From: Spirosoma taeanense | GTDB taxonomy: Bacteria; Bacteroidota; Bacteroidia; Cytophagales; Spirosomataceae | NCBI RefSeq assembly: GCF_013127955.1 | Contig: NZ_CP053435.1 | Coordinates: forward strand, 3,385,001 to 3,449,000 | Length of the DNA stretch: 64,000 nucleotides | Direction of reading: 5' to 3' | Part shown: positions 1 through 8,583 of the stretch, piece by piece | Numbering within the stretch: position 1 is the first letter of the stretch | Layout of the letters: each line of letters begins with the position of its first letter | Program-made: the position numbers and the translations under genes | The notes under the pieces: generated by a model | The model's database searches: none | The model's input: only the letters and a program-made list of their open reading frames with translations | Told to the model about the DNA's origin: nothing

Positions 1-493
1 ACTACTTGTCTGTTTCGGGAATTTACTCTACTTACACTACAGAGCCAGTAAGATAACGCCCTGGTGGGGTGTCTTAGTTCCTCAGCGAACAGCTTTTTTA
101 ACTATTCTTCTAAGCAACTGATTATCTGACTAATTAATCCTGAAAGCGGATAAAACATCTCTTTTGAGGCTTTCGGGAACACAAATATACAACATAACCG
201 GGCAGGCTGCTGTTCCTGTTTACAACTTTTTTTCTGACCTGAATAGAAACGCTCGGATCTGTCAATAAAACTTCAATCCCTGACTCTGCGGAGAAGATAG
301 TTAAACCCAATCGAACCAACCTATATAGCCCATAGAATGAGCCATTCCCTCATTTTAAACCGTTACTGATGACTCCTTGAATTGAGTGGATGTTAAAAAG
401 ACATTAACAATCCTGTAAAACAATCTGTCTATTAAGTGAGAACTGAGGTTATTGAAAGCCTGAATTCTGAACGCTGGACCAATTATATTACGT
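1..493. other. Gene-free left edge upstream of treZ
   Basis: I see no convincing gene, tRNA or repeat here. The stretch is more AT-rich than the coding DNA that follows, and the short open frames in it have no family resemblance. It probably holds the promoter of the trehalose operon, but I could not pick out a clear TAnnTTTG element. Confidence 0.5.
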
Positions 494-2380
494 ATGACGC
501 AAGTATATAACGCTGACCAGCGAACGCTTGGGGTTACCTTCTCAACAGAAAATGAAGCAAGCGTGCTAGTCTGGGCGCCCGTAGCCAAACACGTATCAAT
601 TAAAGTATATGGGTACGCAGCGGCTCTACCACTTAAACGGGAAGAACTAGGTTACTGGAGTTTAAAAACGAACCAGATTTGTCCCGGCGACCTATACACG
701 TTCATTCTGGATGGTCAGAATGAACGGGCCGATCCTGCTTCCCTTTCGCAACCTCAGGGCGTGCATGGACCTTCGGAGGCTTTTGATACGGGTGCATTTG
801 CCTGGAACGATTCGGACTGGGTTAATCCGGACCTGGACGATTACCTGATCTACGAACTTCATATCGGCACGTTTACATCCGAAGGCACGTTTGCCGCCCT
901 GGAAGAAAAACTGGATTACCTGAAAAAGCTAGGGGTTAATGCCATCGAGGTTATGCCCATTGCTCAGTTTCCGGATGCGCGTAACTGGGGTTACGATGGC
1001 GTTTTTCCATACGCAACCCAGAATTCATATGGTGGGCCGCAGGCACTTCAGCATCTGGTGAATGCCTGTCATACCAAAGGGATTGCGGTCGTGCTGGACG
1101 TAGTCTATAACCACTTCGGACCGGAAGGTAATAACCTGAAAGACTTTGGGCCGTATCTGACGAATAAATACAGCACGCCCTGGGGCGAAGCCATCAATTT
1201 TGATGATGACTGGTGCGATGGCGTCCGGCGCTATTTTATTGAGAATGCGCTAATGTGGTTCCGCGATTTTCACATTGACGCCCTGCGGCTGGATGCCGTT
1301 CATGCCATCCGGGATTTTAGTCCGGTTCATATCTTACAGGAACTCCGGCAGCACGTTGACCAGTTGATGGCTGCCAGCGGACGACGGCATTATCTGATCG
1401 TTGAAAGCGATCTGAATGATCCCCGGCTGATCAATCCACTCTCAGAGAACGGTTATGGTATGGATGCCCAATGGATGGATGAGTTTCATCATTCGCTGCG
1501 GGTTACCGTTGGTGAAGAACGGACCGGCTATTACAAGGATTTTGAGGGCATTGGTCATCTGGCGAAATCGTACCAGAGTGCTTACGTATACGACGGTCAG
1601 TTCTCGAAAGTACGCCATAAGTTATTTGGCCAGAAGGCAGAGAATAATCCGGGACGGCAGTTCATTGTTTTCTCGCAGAACCACGACCAGATCGGTAACC
1701 GTAAACTGGGAGAGCGCTCCAGCCAGTTATACAGTTTCGAAACTCAGAAAGTAATGGCTGGTGCGGTGCTGGTTAGCCCGTATGTACCGCTGCTGTTCAT
1801 GGGCGAAGAGTGGAGCGAACCGGCCCCTTTCCAGTATTTTGTAAGCCACACGGAACCGGAGCTGGTAGAAGCGGTGCGGCAGGGGCGGCAGGCAGAGTTT
1901 GCGGATTTCCACGCGGGCGAAAGTGGGGAGGTTCCCGACCCGCAACAGAAAGAAACCTTTGAGAAGTCGAAACTGCACTGGGAACTGCTGCAACAGGAAC
2001 CGCACCAAACCATGTTTCGCTATTACCAGACACTGATCGCGCTCCGTAAACAGCATCCGGCCCTTCGTTGTCTCAATCGTCGGCAGCTCAACGTAATCCT
2101 GCACGAGGACAAGCAGACTATTCTTTTACAGCGCTGGCACGAGGATCAGCGGGTTCTCTGCCTGATGAATTTCTCGAAAGAATCCCAGTCCATCCAGTTG
2201 CCAGACGGACCAAACAATTGGCAGAAACTGCTCGACTCGACCGACCCTCAGTGGCAGGTTGAGCCAGCGCAGGACACCGGTTCCGGTCGCGCCAATCCGG
2301 CTCACGAAACCCTGTTGGATGCCAGCATCCTTACGTTACAGGCCGAATCGTTCGTAATTTATTCCCTCAATCATGACTAA
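494..2380 (+). CDS. treZ: Malto-oligosyltrehalose trehalohydrolase (TreZ)
   Basis: Cytosolic GH13 enzyme that cuts the internal alpha-1,4 bond next to the terminal trehalose unit of maltooligosyl trehalose, releasing trehalose; it is the second step of the TreY/TreZ route from glycogen or maltodextrin. The 628 residues start with an N-terminal CBM48-like region (VWAPVAKHV, about residue 25), followed by the GH13 barrel: LDVVYNHFG (about 200), DALRLDAVHA with the nucleophile Asp (about 266), IVESDL with the acid/base Glu (about 304) and FSQNHDQIGN (about 396). Length is normal for the family. Its last 8 bases overlap the start of the treY-malQ fusion, so the two are probably translationally coupled. 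The ATG start places the CBM48 region correctly. Identification is secure. Confidence 0.95.
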   Translation: MTQVYNADQRTLGVTFSTENEASVLVWAPVAKHVSIKVYGYAAALPLKREELGYWSLKTNQICPGDLYTFILDGQNERADPASLSQPQGVHGPSEAFDTGAFAWNDSDWVNPDLDDYLIYELHIGTFTSEGTFAALEEKLDYLKKLGVNAIEVMPIAQFPDARNWGYDGVFPYATQNSYGGPQALQHLVNACHTKGIAVVLDVVYNHFGPEGNNLKDFGPYLTNKYSTPWGEAINFDDDWCDGVRRYFIENALMWFRDFHIDALRLDAVHAIRDFSPVHILQELRQHVDQLMAASGRRHYLIVESDLNDPRLINPLSENGYGMDAQWMDEFHHSLRVTVGEERTGYYKDFEGIGHLAKSYQSAYVYDGQFSKVRHKLFGQKAENNPGRQFIVFSQNHDQIGNRKLGERSSQLYSFETQKVMAGAVLVSPYVPLLFMGEEWSEPAPFQYFVSHTEPELVEAVRQGRQAEFADFHAGESGEVPDPQQKETFEKSKLHWELLQQEPHQTMFRYYQTLIALRKQHPALRCLNRRQLNVILHEDKQTILLQRWHEDQRVLCLMNFSKESQSIQLPDGPNNWQKLLDSTDPQWQVEPAQDTGSGRANPAHETLLDASILTLQAESFVIYSLNHD

Positions 2381-5300
2381 TCCGGTTGCTACGTACCGAA
2401 TTCAATTTCATAACGATTTTACCTTCGCCGATTTTGAACGCATTATCCCGTATCTCGACAAATTAGGTGTCCGAACAGTTTATGCTTCGCCCATTTTTGA
2501 AGCGGTGCCGGGCAGCACGCACGGGTACGATGCCGTCAATCCGCAACGTATCAACCCGGAAATTGGCACTGAAAAACAGCTGAGAGCCATCAGCGCTGAA
2601 CTGACAAAACGGGGCATCAAGTGGCTTCAGGATATCGTGCCGAACCACATGGCTTTCCATCCCAACAATGCCTGGCTGATGGATGTGCTGGAAAAAGGTC
2701 AACGGTCACTCTACAGTTCTTTTTTTGATATTGACTGGAGCAGTCCGCATCATCACGGGCGGCTGATGGTTCCATTTCTGGGCTCGTCGCTGGAAGAAGT
2801 AATTGAAGCCGGTGAACTCAAAATAGACTTCCAGCCTGATCGCCTTGTACTTGTACTGGCTTACTACGATACGGCCTATCCGATACACCTACGCTCATAC
2901 GCCACTGTGCTGCAGGCCGGTGCCGATAAACCAGATAAGGCGGTTCAATCCCTGCTGAAAACGTTGGCCGACCTTGAACAGGTAACCGATGCCAAAACCT
3001 ATGCGCTGCGTGTTACGGAGTTTCAGGTTGAGCTAACTAACTGGCTAAAAAATGAGGGGAAGTCTGCTTTTAAAACCTGTCTTAAAGCGGTCAATGAAAA
3101 TCCAGCGCTTATCCGTCAGATTGCCGACGAGCAGATTTACCGATTGTGTTATCATAGCGAAACAGACAGTCAGATCAATTTTCGCCGGTTTTTTACCGTC
3201 AACAGCCTCATTTGTCTGAATATTCAGGACCAACAGGTTTTTGAGCATGTGCATAAGCACACTAAACACCTCCTGGAAGCAGGCGTATTTCAGGGACTGC
3301 GCATCGACCATATTGACGGTCTGTATGACCCCGGCCACTATCTGGATCAGCTCCGGGAACTGGCAGGTGAGGACGTTTATATAGTCGTTGAGAAAATTCT
3401 GGAGACGGGCGAAGACCTGCCAGCAAACTGGCCAATTCAGGGGGCAACTGGCTATGAGTATCTTTCGCTGGTCAATAATCTGTTTACCCGTACCGGCAGC
3501 CAAGAGAAATTCACCCAGTTCTATCACAAGCTGCTGGGCGAAAAAAGCATCATCCGCCAGGAGCTTCATGAGAAAAAAGCCTATATCCTCTATGAACACA
3601 TGGCGGGTGAGCTGGATAATTTGAGCCGGCTTTTTGAGGAGCTTAATCTGATTGATAACGACCGGCAGGCCAACGTTTCGTTCGATACGTTGAAAGCAGG
3701 AATCGCGGAGTTTCTGATTCGATGCCCGGTGTACCGCTATTACGGAAACCACCTGCCCCTGAGTGTTCGGGAGGCCGCAGCCGTCCGGGATATTCTGGAT
3801 CGGATTCGCCAACGTAAGCCAGGCCTGACAACGGTTATGGACGTACTGGAAGATGTACTTCTGACCAAGCCGCAGACGGGCGACGAGGCCTATAACCGCC
3901 GGGCCTTACGTTTTTATCAGCGCTGTATGCAGTTCACCGGTCCGCTGATGGCCAAGGGCGTAGAAGATACGCTCATGTATACGTACAACCGCTTTATCGG
4001 GCATGGCGAAGTAGGTGACTCACCGGAGTTTTTTGGGCTTAAAACCGACGAGTTTCACCAGAAGATGCTCGACCGGCAGGCCCGCTGGCCGCTGTCGCTC
4101 AATGGGACCTCGACGCACGATACCAAGCGGGGCGAGGATGTCCGCAGCCGCCTGAACGTTCTGACCGAGCTGGCCGATGAATGGATTGCTGAAGTGCATG
4201 CCTGGCAGGAGTTAAACGCTGATCTGAAGCAAAACGACGCACCCGATCCTAATGATGAGTACTTCATCTATCAGACACTGATTGGCGCTTATCCGATGCC
4301 GGATCAGGATGAGGATAAGTTCCCTCAACGTCTGACGGAATATCTGGAAAAAGCTCTGCGGGAGGCCAAGCGGTTTTCAACCTGGAATACTCCCGACGAA
4401 GCATATGAGGAAGCCGCTAAAACCTTCGCGCTACGATTACTGGATCGGAAACGCCCCTTCTGGAAACGTTTTCAGCAGTTTCACCAGCAGGTTTCCGATT
4501 TCGGGATTGTCAATTCATTAGCGCAGGTTGTTCTTAAATCGACCTGTCCGGGTCTGCCCGATGTGTATCAGGGTTGTGAGTTCTGGGACCTGAGTATGGT
4601 AGACCCCGACAACCGTCGACCCGTTGATTTCGACCAGCGTCAGCAGGATCTGGATGAACTGATAGCCAGTGATGCCGACGACCTGTGGTCGGAATTATGG
4701 CACAGCCGTTACGATGCCCGCATCAAGCTCTGGGTAACTCATCTTTTGCTTAATGAGCGGCAGCAGCAGGCCGACCTGTTTGCTAACGGTCATTATGTTC
4801 CCCTGACTGTCGAGGGCCGTTATAAGCAGCACGTACTGGCGTTTGCCCGTCGGCACGAATCAACCTGGTACGTAACTGTTGTTCCGCTCGGTCTGGCGCA
4901 GCTATGCCGCGAGCAGCAAACAGACCTCCTGAGTCTGGACTGGCAGGATACCCGCGTTGTTTTGCCCCCCGAAGCCTCTACGCAGTGGGAGAACCGGCTG
5001 CTCAGCACCAGCGGCACAGCCGAGAACGGTCTTGTCGTCAGTGAACTGTTCCAGACCTTACCACTGGCGGTGCTTAAGCTGGAGCAAGTCCGCAGTGCGC
5101 GAAGCGCCGGGATTCTGCTGCCCATTACGTCGCTGCCGTCGCCGTATGGTGTTGGTGATTTCGGTCCCGAAGCAATGGCCTTTGCCGACTTTCTGGGCCG
5201 CAGTCACCAGACGTACTGGCAGGTGCTGCCTCTGAACCCGGTTGAATCGGGACAGGGCCATTCGCCCTATAGTTCGAACTCCAGCATGGCCGGTAGCCCG

Positions 5301-6596
5301 CTGCTCCTGAGCCCGGACATTCTGGTTCAGGAGGGTCTGCTGGAAGAAGCTGACCTCCGGGAGGCTTATCTGCCAATAACCGAACATGTCGATTTCAAGG
5401 AAGCCCGCCGGGTCAAGGAACCGCTCTTTGATAAAGCCTATCAGAATTTCCGGAATATCCAGTCTGTCGGCCAGCAACAGGCGTTCAACCGGTTTTGCGA
5501 GCAGGAAGCGTACTGGCTCGACGATTACGCCCTGTATTCGGCGCTTAAACTGCATCACAACGACGAACCCTGGCACACCTGGCCCAAGAAATTCAGACTA
5601 CGTCAGCCAGACGCTCTGGAAACCTTCAGCCAGCAGCATGCCGACGCCATTAACAAGGTAAAATGGCTGCAATTCATGTTTGCAAAACAGTGGAAAGCCC
5701 TGCGCGCCTACTGCAATAACCTGGGTATCCGGCTGTTTGGCGACCTGCCGTTTTACGTCAGTTATGATTCGGTGGATGTGTGGGCCAATCCAGAGCTGTT
5801 CAGTATTGATGACAACGGAAAAATGACGGGCATCGCCGGGGTCCCGCCTGATTACTTCAACGCCGACGGTCAGCTTTGGGGCATGCCCGTGTTCCGATGG
5901 GATGTGTTGAAAAAACAGAATTATGCCTGGTGGGTGGAGCGGCTTCGCAAAAACATGGAGCTTTTTGACCTGCTGCGGCTAGATCATTTCCGGGCCTTTG
6001 CCGACTACTGGGAGGTGCCCGCCAGTGAGCAGACTGCCGTTAACGGAACCTGGAAACCGGGGCCGGGCGCCGACTTTTTTTCTGTGCTGCGGCAAGAGTT
6101 CGGCGAACTGCCATTCGTGGCGGAAGACCTGGGGCAGATCAATGAGGCCGTCTATGAACTCCGGGACGAATTCGGGCTGCCGGGCATGAAAGTGCTGCAG
6201 TTCGCTTTTGGCGATGAGATGCCGAAAAGCATCAACACCCCGCACAACCACACGCTAAATTCGATTGCCTATACGGGTACCCACGACAACAACACCAGCC
6301 GGGGCTGGTACCGTCAGGATAAAGAAAAGGCGCAGAGCCGGCAGTTGGAACGGTACGTTGGCCTACCCGTAACAGAAGAGAATGTTCATTTGATTTTAGG
6401 TCGGCTGGCCTATGCATCGGTCGCTCAGACGGCCATACTGCCTTTGCAGGATGTGCTGGGTTTAGATGAATCGGCCCGGTTGAACACCCCGGCTACGACC
6501 GAGCGCAACTGGACATGGCGACTGCTACCTGACCAGCTCAGCCCGGCGATTGAGGAACAGCTCAGAGAATGGACTACAGTTTACAATCGGTACTGA
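2373..6596 (+). CDS. treY: Fused malto-oligosyltrehalose synthase (TreY) and 4-alpha-glucanotransferase (MalQ)
   Basis: One 1407-residue frame holds two complete GH enzymes. Residues 1 to about 900 are TreY (GH13), which turns the reducing end of a maltodextrin into a trehalosyl unit: IVPNHMAFH (about 88), the catalytic LRIDHIDGLYD (about 310), VVEKILE (about 338) and STHDTKRGED (about 580). From about residue 910 a GH77 amylomaltase begins (SAGILLPITSLPSPYGVGDF) and runs to the end with RLDHFRAF (about 1202), VAEDLGQI (about 1249) and THDNNTSRGW (about 1304). MalQ would redistribute short glucans into chains long enough for TreY. There is no stop or frameshift between the halves, only a short link. 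The gene overlaps treZ by 8 bases, so trehalose synthesis and substrate remodelling are made together. Confidence 0.93.
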   Translation: MTNPVATYRIQFHNDFTFADFERIIPYLDKLGVRTVYASPIFEAVPGSTHGYDAVNPQRINPEIGTEKQLRAISAELTKRGIKWLQDIVPNHMAFHPNNAWLMDVLEKGQRSLYSSFFDIDWSSPHHHGRLMVPFLGSSLEEVIEAGELKIDFQPDRLVLVLAYYDTAYPIHLRSYATVLQAGADKPDKAVQSLLKTLADLEQVTDAKTYALRVTEFQVELTNWLKNEGKSAFKTCLKAVNENPALIRQIADEQIYRLCYHSETDSQINFRRFFTVNSLICLNIQDQQVFEHVHKHTKHLLEAGVFQGLRIDHIDGLYDPGHYLDQLRELAGEDVYIVVEKILETGEDLPANWPIQGATGYEYLSLVNNLFTRTGSQEKFTQFYHKLLGEKSIIRQELHEKKAYILYEHMAGELDNLSRLFEELNLIDNDRQANVSFDTLKAGIAEFLIRCPVYRYYGNHLPLSVREAAAVRDILDRIRQRKPGLTTVMDVLEDVLLTKPQTGDEAYNRRALRFYQRCMQFTGPLMAKGVEDTLMYTYNRFIGHGEVGDSPEFFGLKTDEFHQKMLDRQARWPLSLNGTSTHDTKRGEDVRSRLNVLTELADEWIAEVHAWQELNADLKQNDAPDPNDEYFIYQTLIGAYPMPDQDEDKFPQRLTEYLEKALREAKRFSTWNTPDEAYEEAAKTFALRLLDRKRPFWKRFQQFHQQVSDFGIVNSLAQVVLKSTCPGLPDVYQGCEFWDLSMVDPDNRRPVDFDQRQQDLDELIASDADDLWSELWHSRYDARIKLWVTHLLLNERQQQADLFANGHYVPLTVEGRYKQHVLAFARRHESTWYVTVVPLGLAQLCREQQTDLLSLDWQDTRVVLPPEASTQWENRLLSTSGTAENGLVVSELFQTLPLAVLKLEQVRSARSAGILLPITSLPSPYGVGDFGPEAMAFADFLGRSHQTYWQVLPLNPVESGQGHSPYSSNSSMAGSPLLLSPDILVQEGLLEEADLREAYLPITEHVDFKEARRVKEPLFDKAYQNFRNIQSVGQQQAFNRFCEQEAYWLDDYALYSALKLHHNDEPWHTWPKKFRLRQPDALETFSQQHADAINKVKWLQFMFAKQWKALRAYCNNLGIRLFGDLPFYVSYDSVDVWANPELFSIDDNGKMTGIAGVPPDYFNADGQLWGMPVFRWDVLKKQNYAWWVERLRKNMELFDLLRLDHFRAFADYWEVPASEQTAVNGTWKPGPGADFFSVLRQEFGELPFVAEDLGQINEAVYELRDEFGLPGMKVLQFAFGDEMPKSINTPHNHTLNSIAYTGTHDNNTSRGWYRQDKEKAQSRQLERYVGLPVTEENVHLILGRLAYASVAQTAILPLQDVLGLDESARLNTPATTERNWTWRLLPDQLSPAIEEQLREWTTVYNRY

Positions 6597-6630
6597 GCGT
6601 GTCATTTGAATCAATACACTAGATAACTCA

Positions 6631-7644
6631 ATGATGATTAAAATAGGCTATCACGCATCCCACGAGCAGATTAAACCCAGCACGTTGCTCGATTACGCAA
6701 AACTGGCTCAGGATGCAGGCTTTACGTCTGGCTCTTCGTCCGATCATTTTCATCCCTGGAGCAACCGCCAGGGCGAAAGCGGCTTTGCCTGGTCATGGCT
6801 GGGAGCCGCCCTACAGGCTACCTCGCTTGACTTTGGCGTAGTGAACGCCCCCGGTCAGCGCTATAATCCGGCTATTATTGCGCAGGCTGCCGCAACGCTG
6901 GCCGATATGTTTCCCGAACGGTTCTGGCTGGCACTCGGAACGGGGCAGGCACTGAATGAACACATCACCGGCGAAAAATGGCCCTCAAAGGCAGACCGAA
7001 ACGCGCGCCTGAAAGAATGCGTCGATATTATCCGGGCGTTGTGGAATGGCGAGACCGTGTCGCATAAGGGGTTGGTTACCGTAGAAGAGGCTCAGCTTTA
7101 TACCCGTCCGGTGGTGAAGCCACTGCTGTTCGGCGCGGTCGTCACGAGCAAAACAGCCGAATGGGTCGGTAGCTGGGCCGATGGGTTACTGACTATCTCA
7201 CAGCCGAAAGACAAGCTGCGCGAAGTCATCGACGCGTTCCGGCGGGGTGGCGGAGAAGGCAAACCTATGCATCTGAAAGTCCAGCTTTCTTACGCGCCCA
7301 CCCTTGAAGCCGCCCGGCAAGGCGCTTATGACCAATGGCGGTCGAACGTTTTTCCGAATAATATGCTGACGGAGTTACGGATGCCCGATCAGTTTGATGC
7401 GGCTGGTGAAATGGTCAACTTACAGGAGGTTGACCGAATGGTACGGATCTCATCCGACCTTGGCCAGCATCTTGACTGGCTCCAGCAGGACGTTGACCTG
7501 GGCTTCGAGCGGCTTCTTCTGCATAATGTCAACCTGGAACAGCAGCGGTTCATCGAAGATTTCGGCCAGCATGTGCTGCCAACTCTGCTGGCAACTGACC
7601 AGCCAATAAACCGTACAGTAATCAGTAGTCCGTTTTCGGCATAG
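6631..7644 (+). CDS. LLM-class flavin-dependent oxidoreductase, probable non-F420 type
   Basis: A 337-residue bacterial luciferase-like (LLM) TIM-barrel protein, expected to bind FMN or a related flavin and to act in the cytosol. Visible family traits are the N-terminal IGYHASHEQIKPS strand, the SSDHFHPW segment (about residue 37), FWLALGTGQALNEH (about 99) and the KADRNARLKECVDIIRALW helix, which is typical of the group often labelled F420-like although the organism need not make F420. The true substrate is unknown. It lies 34 bp after treY-malQ on the same strand and may be co-transcribed, but nothing in the sequence ties it chemically to trehalose. Two ATGs are adjacent at the start; I kept the first. 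Confidence 0.8.
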   Translation: MMIKIGYHASHEQIKPSTLLDYAKLAQDAGFTSGSSSDHFHPWSNRQGESGFAWSWLGAALQATSLDFGVVNAPGQRYNPAIIAQAAATLADMFPERFWLALGTGQALNEHITGEKWPSKADRNARLKECVDIIRALWNGETVSHKGLVTVEEAQLYTRPVVKPLLFGAVVTSKTAEWVGSWADGLLTISQPKDKLREVIDAFRRGGGEGKPMHLKVQLSYAPTLEAARQGAYDQWRSNVFPNNMLTELRMPDQFDAAGEMVNLQEVDRMVRISSDLGQHLDWLQQDVDLGFERLLLHNVNLEQQRFIEDFGQHVLPTLLATDQPINRTVISSPFSA

Positions 7645-7664
7645 TCCCATACCCTCAGGGCCGT

Positions 7665-8483
7665 ATGAAACAAACGCGTGTTACTACCTGGAGCCAGTTG
7701 ATGGATTGTCTGTACGAGGAGGCCTGGATGCCTGCACTCCAACGTTTCCGTCCGCCCTTTGCCTTTAGGGGACTGCCTGATGCGTCCTACACGCTAAACA
7801 CGTCGCTGATGCGTCTAAGCGACAACTGCGCACCAATTGAAGGGCACCTGCTGCGTAATTTCAAGAAGTATGCGCTTCGAAATGTCGTCGAACGGGACTC
7901 GTTCTGGTACTGGCTGTCGGTCGCGCAGCATCATGGGCTACCCACCCGACTGATGGACTGGACCTTCTCGCCCTACGTTGCTCTGCATTTCGTGACGGCG
8001 TCAACGCAGCGATACGATCGGGATGGGGTGGTCTGGTGCCTGGACTATAAGAAAATGCACCAGCAGTTGCCTGATGCGCTGCGCGGTTTGCTTGAGAAAG
8101 AAGGAGCCGACGTGTTCACAATTGATATGCTGAGCCACATCCATTCATTGCGGGAGTTCGACGATCAGGCTGAGCATCCGTTTGCGTTATTGATCGAGCC
8201 CCCTTCTATCGACGACCGCATTGTCAATCAGTATGCCCTGTTTTCGGTTATCTCCAGCCCAACCGTTGGGATGAATAGCTGGCTGGAGGAGCGGCCCGAT
8301 GTGTATCGGCAGATCATCATTGCGAAAGAACTGAAGTGGGAGATTCGCGATAAGCTGGATCAGGCCAATATCAACGAACGGGTGCTTTTCCCGGGTCTGG
8401 ATGGGCTGAGCCTATGGCTACGGCGGCAGTATGTTCAGCCCAGCAGCGACTCCGATATTCCGTCAAATCTGTTGATGAACTGA
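7665..8483 (+). CDS. FRG domain-containing protein
   Basis: The 272-residue protein carries the FRG signature: FAFRGLPDASYTLNTSLMRL near residue 27, then a WLSVAQHHGLPTRLMDWT block with PYVALHFV (about 83-108). FRG domains occur in varied bacterial and phage proteins and have no settled biochemical role. There is no signal peptide or membrane segment, so it should be cytosolic. It begins 20 bp after the LLM oxidoreductase and is the last gene of the trehalose strand run, followed by a long hairpin at 8519-8567. Partnership with the upstream genes is only positional. Confidence 0.8.
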   Translation: MKQTRVTTWSQLMDCLYEEAWMPALQRFRPPFAFRGLPDASYTLNTSLMRLSDNCAPIEGHLLRNFKKYALRNVVERDSFWYWLSVAQHHGLPTRLMDWTFSPYVALHFVTASTQRYDRDGVVWCLDYKKMHQQLPDALRGLLEKEGADVFTIDMLSHIHSLREFDDQAEHPFALLIEPPSIDDRIVNQYALFSVISSPTVGMNSWLEERPDVYRQIIIAKELKWEIRDKLDQANINERVLFPGLDGLSLWLRRQYVQPSSDSDIPSNLLMN

Positions 8484-8518
8484 ACAGCCTGGCTTACCAG
8501 CATCTGTGCCCAATTAAA

Positions 8519-8567
8519 ACATTCAGGCCTCTTCGCTGTCAATATTGAAGCGAAGAGGCCTGAATGT
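8519..8567. terminator. Bidirectional hairpin terminator between convergent genes
   Basis: A perfect 19-bp stem (8519-8537 pairs with 8549-8567) with an 11-base loop lies between the FRG gene and the converging T9SS gene. On the minus strand the stem is followed by GTTTTAAT, so it is the better terminator for the T9SS gene. Confidence 0.8.
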
Positions 8568-8583
8568 ATAGGAAGGTCAATGT

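Noticed and set aside
134..319. 61-codon minus-strand frame at the left edge
   Set aside because: No protein-like pattern or conserved motif.
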